Below, piece by piece: positions 49,828-61,630 of a stretch of DNA of 64,000 bases. The position numbers were made by a program, and so were the translations under genes. Source of the DNA: Gautieria morchelliformis (lineage: Eukaryota; Basidiomycota; Agaricomycetes; Gomphales; Gomphaceae). How positions within the stretch are numbered: the stretch's first letter is position 1; the number at the start of each line of letters is the position of its first letter. Under the pieces are notes generated by a model. The model made no database searches. It saw only the letters and a list, made by a program, of their open reading frames with translations, and was not told the origin of the DNA. The stretch lies in assembly GCA_015179125.1 (NCBI GenBank), contig WHVA01000014.1, positions 372,001-436,000 of the forward strand. The letters are read 5' to 3'.

Positions 49828-50340
49828 AATCGTACTTGCTCTTTTCTCTCTTTCCTATGTTGTACTTCAATAGCTCTCTTGCGCCCATCTTGTTATATGT
49901 CGTGCATTTGCTGAACGCTTCCTTGACAGATTCTCTTATATAATACAAACTTGTTGCATGATGCCACATACCTATATATATATACGGTGCACACGTTTCT
50001 CGTACGCGATGTTGATCGAGGCGCATACCGGTGAAGGCCTCAATCGCCAAATGTGTCTTTGTCTTCAAGACACAATATGTCATGGACAGCGACGAAGCCT
50101 GGGAATTGGTGCTAGAACGCTGTGTTACCAGAGGAAGCTTAGTATAGCTCGCAGCAAGTGCTGACGTCGACGTGACCAAAGACGCCGCGATACGCGCCTG
50201 CGAATGCCTTCTCAAGAGACGCCAGCTCCCTTATGTCCGCCTGGATGACAGTTAGTTATGGATAACAGACAAATTTAGATGTCAAGGTAACATAACAAGA
50301 GGAGGGTGAGTACCTTTGGCAGTGGAACTATGTACACTAG
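49828..50340. other. Spacer after ESA1, possible coding relic
   Basis: A short plus-strand stretch near 50065-50150 reads DSDEAWELVLERCVTRGSLV before a stop, then more open sequence to about 50255. It could be a relic exon; I do not recognise it. Confidence 0.25.
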
Positions 50341-52115
50341 GTGCAAGTCACTGTTTGTTTACCATAACCTATGGCAACAAATAGTGAAAAAAGAGGAAAT
50401 CTTGTATGAATTCCGGTAAGCCCGAGAAGCGGCTCTGGGAAGCATAGGGAGGACCGGTGCTGAGCGCGGCACCGCAAAAAATTGCGGTGGATTGAGACGT
50501 ATGAGGTAGAAAGAAGATGATGATGAGGTGTGTTAGGAAGGATTTGGGGGGCCGCGGATGAGAGCATGAAGAACAATGGGGTGCTTGCAGATATAAACTT
50601 TGAAGGCATTGGAAGACCAATGGCCCATGCTTTGGATGATGTTGTTGGGAACACCGTCTAAGGCAAGGGCAGTAGCGGCGCCAGGTCTGATGGAGTGGCC
50701 ACTGAAATCGGGGCCAAGGGTGGTGTGGAGGTGGCTGGTGAACCAGGAAGAGGTGGGAACGAAACCGGTGGAAGCAAGCCATAGGTCAGGGTGGAAAGGA
50801 AAGAGGGAGTCATGAGAGGAAAGATATTGGATCATGGGGGAAGGGGATTGAAGGGTGAAGAGGGTTTGGCAAGAACAACAATAGTGTTGCCCTGGAAAAA
50901 CCTGTCTGCCTTATGGAAAGGAAGCAGAAAAGAAAATTGATTGGGTTGGAGGTTGAGTGTATGGCGGGCGTGTTACGTATCGAGATTTCCGCTAAGTCGG
51001 AACTGGAAAGGACAGCGGCTTCAACTTATAGGTTGCGCCCCCAATGAACTATCGTCCTAGGTATTTCAGAAGTGAGTCGGAAGTCGGAAAGTACTGGACC
51101 AAAGGTTTGGTTGGAACTTGAGTCGGAACTGAGGTGGAAGACGGAATACGGAAGGCTGAGAGAGACTGAGATCTTGCTAGACTTTCTGTGCTAAGAACAG
51201 GAGATGGAGCGAAGGAAATCAAGTATCGAAGGTGATTATCTGATTGCAGAATAACGGACATACATGAGGGGGTTTTTTATACAAAGCGCAGAGCAACAAG
51301 TAATGGTGTTGTACTAAGCAAATTCCGGAGGAAGCGGAAGTCGAGTACAATGTGTGGGAACTAACTATTGGGAACAATGGGACTACAAAGGGGGTTCAGG
51401 GTGAGGTAGAACAATGGCAAAGAACAAGGGGTTGGGAAAACATATCTGACAACGAACTACAAGGGTGACCGGATATATGGTTTTGATGAACGATGAAACG
51501 GGTCCGGTGGGTCCGAGTAATAGAGTCGAAAAAACAAGGGAGATGTACAATGGGCGGAATGTCGGAAATGTCGGAGGGGCGGAACGTGTGGCGGAACTAT
51601 CGGAGGGGCGGAAGGAGTTGCGGAACTGAGGGTCGGAAGTCGGAAATGAACGGTCGTAACAGGGCAGTGATTTTCTTCGAAGAGTGCTTTGCTGGCGAAT
51701 TGGATACAGTCATTTCTCCAAGGCGGAGTAGGGTGGAGAAACCAATGGGCAGCATGGTTAAGGAAAGAAGATCATCATGTGAGTTTGAACAGTGTGTGTG
51801 AATGAGAGATGAAAGGTTCTCGGATGAAAGGGCACATTTTTGGTGTGGCGCAGTACAGCCATGGCATTTTTTCATGCCAGTGAGAGAGCAGATGATGATT
51901 GCGGAATTGCATGCAGTGCAGACATCGGGATAGTGAGGCAGGAGAGAGACAGTTGCAGATGCCAGACAGGTAAGCAGCAACAGAAGAGGGTTTGATATGG
52001 TGGGATAAGAAAGTGACGAAGTAACTGAGGGTGTTGGGGGTAGGATTGACGGGAAAATTATGGAGTTTGAAAAAGTTGAGGTAGGACTGTAGATGCGAGC
52101 TGTAAGTGTGGATGG
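50341..52115 (-). pseudogene. Tyrosine-recombinase element protein (YR/Crypton-like), broken
   Basis: The C-terminal catalytic part at 50533-50835 reads HSIRPGAATALALDGVPNN, then MGHWSSNAFKVYI. This shows the H-x-x-R, GHW and Tyr arrangement of tyrosine recombinases. The N-terminal part lies at 51662-52115 in shifted frames: HLQSYLNFFKLHNFPVNPTP, PHYPDVCTACNSA, HGCTAPHQKCALSSENLS and TLLRLGEMT. A 691-bp insertion (50971-51661) splits the two halves, and frames shift between segments. Agaricomycete genomes carry many such domain proteins; whether this is a Crypton or a YR retroelement cannot be decided. Confidence 0.65.
50971..51661 (+). mobile_element. Solo-LTR-like element, family B copy 1
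   Basis: 691 bp, starts TGTTACGTATCGAG and ends ACGGTCGTAACA. Flanks are GGGCG and GGGCA, an almost perfect 5-bp duplication. Copy 2 (52605-54555) shares both ends. Internally it is rich in GGAAGTCGGAA-type short repeats. The direction is arbitrary. Confidence 0.75.
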
Positions 52116-52604
52116 TGTGTGGGAACTGCTGCTAATGAAAAACTTCACGAAAAAAGGATTAAAATCATTTTAAAACCTTGTTTTCCCAGCTGATACTAGC
52201 AAATATACATGGCTATTATTGGGAAATCACTATTCAAATATTCCTTGATTTTCCTCTTATTTTTTTGCCATTTAACCTGACTTCCCTGGCTCAAAAGCTC
52301 TTTATTCTGTCAGGCAGAGTTATGAACCCATTCATGCCACAACTCTGCCACAGCCACTCAGTTTCAAACTCCGACCAGAGCTATCCATGAACTGTGAATT
52401 TGGAGTTGCAGGCACCCAAGCACCTACACCTTGGTTCACTCAAACTCAGCCACTGAGACTGAATGGGTCCTCTACCGCTTACACAAGCCTGTGCAATTCA
52501 AACCCAGCAGGCACATGACTTGCATCGTAGCAACCATGGCTGTGCAAGGCTGCATATAAAGTCACACAAAGATGTACAAAGCCAAAACTAGGGTGCAGGT
52601 TTAG

Positions 52605-54555
52605 TGTTACATATCGAGATTTCCGCAAGTTGGAACTGGAAAGGACAATGGCTTCAACTTATATGTTGCGCCCCCAATGAACTATTGTCCTAAGTATTTC
52701 GGAACATGGGTCGGAAGTCGGAAAGTATCGAACTAAAGATAAGTCGGAACTTGAGTTGGAACTTGAGTCAGAACTGAGTTGGAAAGTGGAAGGCGGAAGG
52801 CAGAGAGTCAGAGGTCTTGCAAAACTCGCTGTGCTAAGAACAGGAGATAGAGCGAAGGAAATCATGTATCGAAGGCGATTATCTGATTGCAGAATAACAG
52901 ACATACATGAGAGGCTTTTATACAAAGAGCTGAGACAACATGTAATGAGGCAGTACTAAGCAAATTCCGGAGAGAGCGGAAGTTGGATAGACATACAGGG
53001 TAATTAACTAATTGGGAACAAGGGGACTACAAGGGGGGTTCAGGGTAAGGTAAAACAATGGCAAAAGAACAAGGGGTCGGAAAACATATCTGTCAACAAA
53101 ACTACAAGGAGGGCCGGACATATGGTCTTGCTGTACTGAGAGGCGGGTCCGGTGGGTCCGAGTAATAGAGTCGAAAGAACAAGGGAATAGAACATGGGTG
53201 TCAAGATTGGTTTTTAGGCGTTAATATTGTGTATTAGTGAACACAGCGAATGCCCGAATAACTTGTGCAAATAAGTATGCCGTTAGGCGAATAGGTGAAC
53301 CAATGAATGTTCACAAGATAAGAGGGTTTGCCTAACCGGGGCTCACCCTATCTACAGTCGTAGCGAAATAGCTCGCAGCACTTGACGACGTAACGTGCAA
53401 GATATCGTGGAAGGGCTGTCTAAGTTTCGACAGTCCCTTCGCTGGCGAAGGTGCTCCTTCAGAGCCCTTCGCCAACAGCACAGAAAATAGTTTGAAGGCT
53501 AAGGTAACGAAGATGAAGTATGAGAACTCACCAGTGATGCCTAAGTCCTTGGCTGGTTGAAGATAGAAATCTTCAAGGAGAGGCTCAAGGCGATGATCAC
53601 GGCGAGGTCAAGTTTGCACAAGATGGATGACGTATGATAATTGAACTGGGGAATATACATGCGAATGTAAACTACTTATATCGAATGCTCGTAAGGTATC
53701 AGCGAATAGGAAAGAGGCCGTCACAAGTCAGGGTTGGATAGGGGTGCGCAGCCATGATACAACAAAGATGAAATAAACATACAATAGAATGTAAGAAGAG
53801 GGAGAACATGAAATGACGGAGAGTAGAGGTGGCGAAGGCACTTATGGACAAAACCATGTCTTGGGACCCGCGTACATGCTACCCTGCACGGACTCTTGGT
53901 CTACTGGGTTGATTCCGCACGGCTTATGGGGGGGATGTCCTGTGAACATACTTTGACCATGTGAACGCCCAATGGGGTTGGATTAAGAAGACGATGGGGT
54001 TAATGATGAAGCATCATGCCGGGTGAATGGTATCAATCGTATTTGATGGTGTGCCTGCTGGCGAATGATGCGAGCAGCGAATAGCCGTTCGGCGAAATGC
54101 AAGGAAGGGCGAACAGAGGTGACATAGGGGAGGAGAGGTCGAGGTAGAGGGCGAAGCTGAGTGAATACTGAAGAGGAGTAGCGAAAGGGAAAATGGGGAT
54201 ACCAAGGTGCAGGAAATGCACAGGTCATGACAACCCAACTATTAGGACACCATCGGAAGAGGGTCGAGCAGAGGATGTGGTAGGCCCAGTGATGACTGCT
54301 GAGTCAGTCCCAGGACGTCAATAGTGCGTTTGACGGCGCGGCTATGGTAGTTGGCACGAACAGCGAGAGTTGGTTGCCGAACATAACAATGGTGATCGGA
54401 ACGAACACGAAGGTGGGGTGAGAAAATAGGAAAAACTGAGCTTCTAAGTATGGGAGATAAACGCGTCATGACAATGGGGCGGAATGTTGGAACTATCGGA
54501 GGGGCGGAATGTGCGGGAACTGAGGGTTGGAAATCGGAGCTGCATGGTCGTAACA
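52605..54555 (+). mobile_element. Family B copy 2, carrying a family C insertion
   Basis: Starts TGTTACATATCGAG and ends TGGTCGTAACA with a perfect duplication TTTAG at 52600-52604 and 54556-54560. Without the inner insertion it is about 670 bp, matching copy 1. Confidence 0.85.
53199..54473 (-). mobile_element. Family C copy 2 (minus), innermost insertion
   Basis: Starts TGTCAAGATTGG and ends GCGTCATGACA; the target duplication ATGGG is at 53194-53198 and 54474-54478. It is about 240 bp longer than copy 1, the difference lying near the right end between two TCATGACA sequences (54225 and 54466). Confidence 0.85.
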
Positions 54556-55445
54556 TTTAGCAAAGCCTATTGGATGAATGGATCCTCCAAACACAATGCT
54601 ATGACACCAAACAGGTCCCTTGATGTCATAGCGGCTGTGCAGGGCTGTGCAAGGCAGTGTATGGCTGTGAAAAGCTGTGCAAATGGGAAGGTGATTGGCT
54701 ATCTATTTTCAGTTTCTTTGCACAAACACACCGCAATAGTTACGAGGGTGTGTTTTAGCAGTGCAAATATTTACATATGGCATCACTCGCCTAATAGATA
54801 GAAGAACCCCATTTTACGTAATCCTGTGTATTTTACAATATAAAAGGAGGCCATTCTGACCCCCTTGAATCATCGTTCTAGCAATCTAACATCTTCTATC
54901 CATGTGACCTCATGTGACTTGCATCTTACTAAGCTGCTGATCCCAGCTAGGGTTATTCACTTACTTTAGTGTCTAATTCCTTGTTAAGTAGTTACTTTAC
55001 TGCTTAGCCACTTGGACTAATCCTCTAGGTGTAATTCTACAGAGTGAGTCTGTCAATTGATAGTCTTGCCATTCACACTCCAATACCTGAGACAATCTGA
55101 TCAGTCGATTTTCCTGATTAGAGACTTTCACAAGTCACTTCCTCAAAACTCGTCCCTCATTTTATAGCTGTGCACTGGTAGATTATCAGGGCAGTCCATT
55201 TATAAACTCGCCTGCTAAGAACATTCCTTTATATTTTGGAATAGGCTTGGACCCCGATAGTGTCTTTGAACCTACAGTCTTTTAGTGTATTGTTCAGTGC
55301 TGCTAAGAAACATATTGCCTTCCATCCGTATTAACTTGGACTGGTTTTTATGTGGATTGCAACCAAGGTACAAATATTAAATTATTTCTGGAGTTGTGCT
55401 GCAGCATTGTTTGATATTCTTTGAGTCTCATAAACGACATGTTCT

Positions 55446-56019
55446 GGTATGGGAACTGCTGTTCAACCAGCATACTGTATAGTCTCGGATCAAGCTGTTC
55501 AACCACCCTTCAAGCTGTCTCCTTACTGTAAATTTGTATTCTGCATCAAAGGCCTTTAAAACAACCATTTATTGCCATCATAAAAATATATACTATCCTC
55601 ATAAGGCCTATTCAAACCTCCCTCTAATTATCTATGAATTTTACTTAATTTTCTGAGGCTGTCTTCACTCACTTATTTCTGTGCAGCAGAGTTGTGGATA
55701 CACATGTCCCCACAACTCTGTTTCGGACTTCCGATTTCAAACTCCGACCGGACACTCGCGTTCACTCAAGAGCAAAGCGGCTGTTGGGAGATAGTCCATG
55801 GACCGGTCCACAGACCAGCCTAACCCCAACCATTAATAAGCGCAATGTCGCATTTTAATATTTACATATTGGGAACAACTTTGTACGCTGCGTATTTCAT
55901 TACCTCAAGAAACACCTGTGCTTCGTTACCTCAATAAACACCTGTATCCTCGTGCCCTCAACGTTTGACACCGCGTGCAATACATATATGCCAAGTCTTC
56001 TTCAAGTTCTCTCTCCTTA
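55446..56019. other. Intergenic, with a possible family A fragment
   Basis: Around 55680-55760 the sequence GCAGAGTTGTGGATACACATG resembles the 3' part of family A. No gene is seen. Confidence 0.3.
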
Positions 56020-56758
56020 GTTTCACCCATGTCTCAGCACGGGTCTTTGATACAAGTGCTCAATACATACCCGATGCTGGCAGATGTCCCCTTTGACATT
56101 ATTTCTACCTTCATCACACTCGTTAGACACCTCTGGGAGCGTATCTCTTGGACTCAACCCCACGACGCAATCAATCCTCCCACCCAAGTACTCAGAGGAA
56201 ATGAGAGCTCTGGGCCAAGGGAAAGCAGTGTTCTCTTCTGTCGTGACCCTGGAATACACAAACTCAGTACATGTCTTCAAGTACTCTGTCAGAGGGACCA
56301 GCAACATCTGTGGCAAATGTGCAGACTGTACTTCAGTCTGGATGATGTCTCGCATGAAGGACAGGCTCAAGAAGAGTCCCTAGAGCGACGAGCTGGAAAC
56401 AACACTTCGTCTGAGATGCAATGCGGCTGTTGCCTCCTTCAGCGTGTTGTTTGTGTCAAAAGACCTGGTTCGTCTCAGGAAGCTAGGCGTCTCTGTCTAC
56501 GGGTGCTGCTATCTATACGACGACGTTGATGAAGAAAGTGTTCTTGTAGACTGCCTCGGTGTATGCATGCAAAGGCTAAACTTGCACACTGCACTGGTCA
56601 AATGGGGCACTGACACACCTTATGAAGAGACTCCGTTGCTGAGACAGGATTTAGACAGGCACTTCACGGTTGTCAGAGCCATAGGCCTGATTCCCATAGA
56701 GGATGGTCAAATGGATGAGCGCTGCAGAGAGGTTTGCTCCAAGGTCTACACGGCCTGA
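56020..56758 (+). pseudogene. Unknown protein relic with an internal stop
   Basis: One frame runs from about 56165 to a TGA at 56756 with a single TAG at 56381. It reads PPKYSEEMRALGQGKAVFS, CGKCADCTSVWMMSRMKD, then LETTLRLRCNAAVASFS, VYGCCYLYDDVDEESVLVD and ALVKWGTDTPYEETPLL. The CxxC pair and length suggest a real protein, perhaps from a transposon, but I cannot name it. The start lies upstream in another frame or exon. Confidence 0.35.
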
Positions 56759-56814
56759 AGGGAAAAGGCTCTTCCTGGGGGTTCACGAAGGACACAGACA
56801 TGGAAGGAGGATAA

Positions 56815-57100
56815 TCAAAATGGTCATGTGATACAGCATATATGAGTATATAATATATATTATAAGAGTATTAATAACAACATATAGGAATATATAGTAG
56901 TATTCATAAGGAGAATAATAGTTGTTATTAGAATATTCTGTATATGTTTAAACATCTCGGAGATATATATACATATGAGAGAGTATCTGACTACAAGATA
57001 GAATAACAGATAGTTGGATAGATACTTCTAATAGATATGAGTAGGATTATTGGTATGAATAGTTATAATGATATAGTGTATCTTAAAAGTGGGTAGAAAA
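56815..57100. repeat. AT-rich low-complexity tract
   Basis: A long run of TATA, ATAT and TAGTA-like words (near 56840-57080) with almost no GC. It could be an old spacer or a matrix-attachment-like stretch; no coding is seen. Confidence 0.5.
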
Positions 57101-58204
57101 AATAAGAAGAGGGGTAAAAATAAGAAGAGGCGTTCTCGTCGGTGGAGGCGCCGCTCTGGGAGGGACAAAAGAAAATTTATTTATATCCCAACAATAAGAT
57201 TGCCATGTATTTTCACCCTCTTCTTTTCTATAATCTGAGCATAAAATGGGTGAATCTACATATAATAAAAAGTTGGGAGCACCCGCCATACTGCTGATGT
57301 CAAGCTCATGAGCTGGAAGTTGTGCTGAGAAAATTTGGTTGCAAGACATGTCTTGAGCACACTCTCTCAATGGAGACATCAAAAATAACTGATTACTTCT
57401 CTTAAAAACACTTGTAGATAGCCTTAAAAGTGTCTTTATATTCATCCGAAGGTTACTTCAATTCGTCACATGATAATCCTGGATTTAAGCACCAAAAAGG
57501 TCCTCCATGCTATCCCATACTCTGTGACCACCCATACATTGAGGCATCGATGGAAGGGTATGGGTTATCTCAGGTTCAACTGTACTAACCCTGCTTGGAG
57601 GTGTGGGGTGCCTCATAATGTGAGAAGTAGTTCACTTGAATCATTCACACAGATCCTTGTTTTCACCATGATACACAATCAGGCTAAGATTCAGGCCTCT
57701 GACTATGCATTAAGTGTATGTATATACCAAGTTTCAGAGCCATTTGGCACTAGCTAATATCCTTGAAGCACCTCAGTGGCACAGCTCAGGAAATCGAGAG
57801 GTTGGTCTGTCATCTACACAGACAACATGCATTTCAACATCTAATCCTTAGTCTTGCAGACTAGATGGTATGCATGAAGCTGTCAAGTTTTACCTCGGAG
57901 GAGGCTTTCTTTAGCCCCTCTTGAAAATTTGACCCTGCCAAAGACCAGTCTGGATCTGGGCTTAGTCCTAACATGGCTACAAATGCGGGACAGCCGTTGT
58001 TAGCACTCCGGATGTGGCACCGGAGCATGGGCGATCCAGGCTGCAGAACAGGTTCCAGAGGCAGACATACTTGCTGTTGGCCTGTCCACGCTGCCAAAAA
58101 GGTCAGCTTGTTATCTGACAATTGAGGACAAGCCCTTGTTCTCAGATTTGGACCAAGAATCAGCTCAAACAAGACGTGGTTTCTGTCCCCTGCAATGTTT
58201 TCAA
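57101..58204. other. No confirmed gene; gypsy-like debris near the right end
   Basis: A purine-rich double motif (AATAAGAAGAGG twice near 57105 and 57120) is followed by featureless sequence. Minus-strand DPDWSLAGSNFQEGLKKAS (57900-57960) may be an element relic, without a named family. Confidence 0.3.
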
Positions 58205-58640
58205 GGGGGAAGGAGGCTGATCGAGATCATAATTGATCACGTGCACCGCACCATTGGCCACTACAGTCACATGAAGATCGTATTGGTGGCAAGGCATAGG
58301 CCCTGACATCGAGGCATTATGTACCTCATGCATGAGGTGCCAAATGAACAAGACTGGCACCCAGCGGCCCAAGGGCCTTCTGCATAGCCTGCCCATCCCA
58401 GACAGGCCATGGCAGTCGATTGGCATCAACTTCATGGGTCCACTGCCCAAATCGAATGACTGTGATTACCTGATGGTAATCATAGATCAACTGACATCGC
58501 ATGTCAACCTTGTTCTGACCACAATGACCGTGATGGCCAAAGGAATAGCATGACTATTCATGAAAGAAGTTGTGAGAATTCATGGAGTCACAGACTCCAT
58601 CTACAATCCTTCCACTCGCAACTGGAACACAAGGTGAGAG
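58205..58640 (+). pseudogene. Gypsy integrase fragment
   Basis: Pieces of the integrase zinc domain and core: EIIIDHVHRTIGHYSHMK, YWWQGIGPDIEALC followed by CMRCQMNKT, then PKGLLHSLPIPDRPWQSIG, DYLMVIIDQLTSH and FMKEVVRIHGVTDSIYN. A one-base shift near 58280 and a stop near 58550 break the frame. It is a different gypsy family from the one at the left edge (GLLHSLPIPDRPWQSI type). Confidence 0.85.
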
Positions 58641-59343
58641 TGTGGATGTGGAATATCAAAATATGCAAGAGCAGGAACAAATTGTAGCTGCTGTCGCTGG
58701 ACATGATAAAGGCAAAGCTGTCATGCCTGGTGAGGTGTCCAAATCCCCTTTAGTGCACGTGAAGGAGGAACCGAAGATGTTGTAGTGACTGCGGACTACT
58801 CAATCAGTATATCATCTAATGGTAATGAGCTCATCACACTCAATGATTCAGATGATGACTGAGTGCATAGTAAGATTGATGTCACAGTTTATTGTTTGCG
58901 CTAATATCCTGTTTATTCTATTCACAGAGGACTACATATATGCTATTCCATTGTGGCCGGCTACTGTAAACCTGCATTCCCATCCTATTCTGTTATCATT
59001 GCCGCATCTTCTATTGCTATCCCATCACATATATCACTCCCTTTTCCGACCCACTGTGACACGTTATTGCATGCACTGCTGCCCATTGCACATATCATCC
59101 CCATGCACTCTCATTTGCAAGTCAATGCATATCCTTTTTCCATCATGTCCTGAGCAGTGTATTCAATGCACTTGTGTTGCTGCTGCCTAAATATATCTTG
59201 TAGCCATTTTTATTTCAAGTGAGATCACACAACCTTGGGTAAGAATACATGAGAATCATATCAGGGATCGGTTACTGCAGAAACATTGTCAGGGTGATCG
59301 GGATGAAGCAGTTCGTGTCTAGGGATTTATAAGGGGCAGATTT
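58641..59343. other. No confirmed gene
   Basis: A short frame (58582-58785) with KGKAVMPGEVSKSPLVHVK follows the integrase fragment and may be joined gag-like debris. The remainder is pyrimidine-rich and empty. Confidence 0.3.
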
Positions 59344-59849
59344 TCATTTCTGGAGTTCGCTCACCATTATAAGGTTGTGCCGCCGTATCATCTCATCCAG
59401 GAAAAAATTATACCTGTCCACTCGCATCTCTCGTATGATAGGCAAATATCCACCCAACCAGGCATTAGTCTGTTTGGCTACAAACAAGTTGAAATGCCAC
59501 TGGCCTTCTGCTGTCCTAAGTTCCAGCCAAAGCATAGAGTTACAGTTTTGTGTGCACCACACATCTGTCTTCTTGTGTTTGCCTTCGTAATGGAAAACAT
59601 CGACCGTTAGAGCACAGTTTTCAAAATATGTGTCATGTTCTGCAGCAAGCATTGATGAGATTATACAGTTGGTGTCCATCCATAGAACTTCTGGGAGCAA
59701 TGCCTTTGTAGGAAACAACCCATGCCAGAACTCCTATCAATAACATTAATTAGGGAAGCATGCTCACAATAAAATATACTCACCCAAATACTGTTTGCCC
59801 CCTCAGAACCATAGAAAGTCACCCTACCCAATATGACACCACATGACAC
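59344..59849 (-). pseudogene. KDZ-type transposase fragment
   Basis: Minus-strand frame with ALTVDVFHYEGKHKKTD, CTQNCN, WHFNLFVAKQTNAWLGGY and MRVDRYNFFLDEMIRRHN. This is the C-terminal part of the KDZ (Kyakuja-Dileera-Zisupton) transposase domain common in mushrooms. Most of the protein, including the cysteine-cluster N terminus, is missing. Confidence 0.7.
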
Positions 59850-59992
59850 GACACATGATTCTTCATCATGCGTCCATTTGTGTCCAAACCGCGCTCTGAC
59901 TTTGCGGTTGCCCGTATCCAGCTTACTAGGGCACTCCTCAGTTATGTCCAGAGGCGGATTTGTTTCAAGGCCACCATCTGCACCTACAGGGA

Positions 59993-60245
59993 TGTTGTAA
60001 GGCTGACTCTGCTGGGTGCTCTACTCCCTAGAGCGGCACCTGAGGTAGAGGAGATCCAAAGAGAACAGAGTGAGGATCTCCTTACCTCAGCGACAACCTA
60101 TATAGCTGCTACACAATGACATAAGCAAGTCACACCAGTGGTGATGCACAAAAGAAGAAGGAATACAGGAAGGATGCAATGAAAGAGATGTGAGGAAGAG
60201 ATGCAGGGAAGGGAAATAAAAGGAAGAACGGGTGGTCCCCTGACA
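59993..60245 (-). repeat. Gypsy 3' LTR, minus strand (end tentative)
   Basis: On the minus strand a polypurine tract and TGTCAGGGGACCACC start at 60245, after ILEGG-type codons, exactly as in the element at the left edge. A CA end in CTTACAACA at 59993 gives 253 bp. The element body beyond about 60490 is not recognisable, so this is a 3' remnant. Confidence 0.6.
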
Positions 60246-60249
60246 TCAC

Positions 60250-60886
60250 CCCCCTCTAGAATGCAATGTCCATACGCATAAGGTTCCAGGGCAAGTCAGC
60301 GCTTGGCCCAACCACCAATCCAAATGGGGCAACACAGTGTGATGGAGGGGCTGTGTAAGGGCAACCCTGGCTGGTTGTGGAGATCACACTACTACACAAC
60401 TGACAAGGGGAAATCCAAAGTATGTATAAATGAACAGAGTACACAAGAGAGGGGATTCTCACCTGACAAGGGGAAATCCAAAGAGACAAGTCTAAGGACC
60501 CCCAATGTCAGCGAGCCTGTATTATACTATGCCGCGCAGCCAGGGACAACACTTGGCACCCGCCATCAACCCTGCATCCCCCTGACCTCCCGACCCTTGA
60601 TCGACCCTTGATGCCACCTATTACGCGAGTTGCTTGATTTCCGACACTGTTCTGAGAGCGGAAGTCGGAAATTGGAGTGGAACTGGCAAGGCGAACAGAA
60701 CTGGTGGAAGTTCTCCCAGAAGCGGAATCATTTCTGAAAGCGGAGGTGGAGATGGTGTAAAAAAGCGAAGTTATAGGAGCCTTACAACAAGCCTGATAAG
60801 CCTGATAAGCCTAACAAACACCCCAGCAGGTCTGGGGATGTGTGGTGAGTGCACGAGATAAGGGGCACTCTCCCACACTCCCCAGC
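60250..60886. other. Gypsy tail remnant and repeats, no gene
   Basis: Two copies of TGACAAGGGGAAATCCAAAG lie near 60398 and 60463. Short tandem AAGCCTGATAAGCCTGATAAG lies near 60793. No intact coding sequence is seen. Confidence 0.35.
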
Positions 60887-61613
60887 TGTTAGCTGGCGCT
60901 TTTTGGCTTATGTAAGCATGCCAAAAAGCCCAGATACAAAGCAAAGAGTCAACAAGAAGTCACTAACTACTGGAGAGAAAAATACCAAGAAAATTAGAGG
61001 AAATGTAGAATGGATAGGGCTTCTAATATCACCATTCAACACTCCCACCTGATAATAGAGCTCTGCATTCCTACACCTCACAGCCTTTCAAGGAACGCCA
61101 CCTCAATCACTTCCAGCTCCTCCAATGTCCTCATCCGCAGCATCTCAAACTGCTCCTCTTCTAAAGCTCCCAAGTCTACGGCAGGAGTCACCTCTTCCAC
61201 CCTCAGCATATCAGTCTTCATCCACCGTCGCAAAATCCCCGTTGCCCATAAGAACATGGCATGCCACCGATTCTTAATGCGAACTTGTGGTGTGAGTGGT
61301 ATGAATGATATATGACTGCCTGAATGAGCAGTGTCGCAAGGAGATGATGGTAGGGTGTCGAAGCCGGGTGGTAGAAGGTCTGAATTGGACTGGGCAGTGA
61401 CCGGCGACAAGTGTACTGGTGAGGGATATGTGATAGAAGGAGGTGGCGATGGTTGGATGAAACTGATGGAATTGGGAGTAGATGGGCGCGCTGAGAGGCA
61501 CATGGATATGCTGATTGCAAATGTACAGCGTTGGTAAAGATAAAACAAGGTTTGGTGCAGTCTGAAAATAATTAGCAACTGTAAACTTTATTTAGCACTC
61601 CAGGCGCTAAACA
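60887..61613 (-). repeat. Putative 3' LTR of the right-edge copia element
   Basis: On the minus strand the sequence after the pol stop continues to TGTTTAGCGCC at 61613; a candidate end GCCAGCTAACA lies at 60887. The ends are imperfect inverted repeats, as in the other copia LTR. The second LTR lies outside the window, so limits are not proven. An open frame inside (61078-61578, minus) looks like chance. Confidence 0.4.
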
Positions 61614-61630
61614 ATGCTCAGTGCAAATCA

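Larger units (their letters stand above)
52116..55445 (-). mobile_element. Family A copy 3 (minus), interrupted by a family B element
   Basis: Reverse complement of family A: the left end TGTGTGGGAAC matches the family A 3' end, and the right part (54560-55440) matches its 5' part. The extreme 5' ~50 bp are missing, so no target duplication could be confirmed. It carries the family B insertion at 52605. Confidence 0.75.

Noticed and set aside
53983-54238. Three overlapping minus-strand frames in family C
   Set aside because: They match similar frames in copy 1 only because the DNA repeats; Pro/Ser/His-rich with no motif, inside an LTR-like element.
52116-55460. TGGGAACTGCTG at both ends of family A copy 3 as a 12-bp target duplication
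   Set aside because: Other copies make 5-bp duplications, and the left occurrence is part of the element's own end, so it is probably chance or a rearrangement.
61078-61578. 166-aa minus-strand frame inside the putative copia LTR
   Set aside because: No family motif, pyrimidine-driven Ser/Pro/His composition, overlapping frames of similar length.
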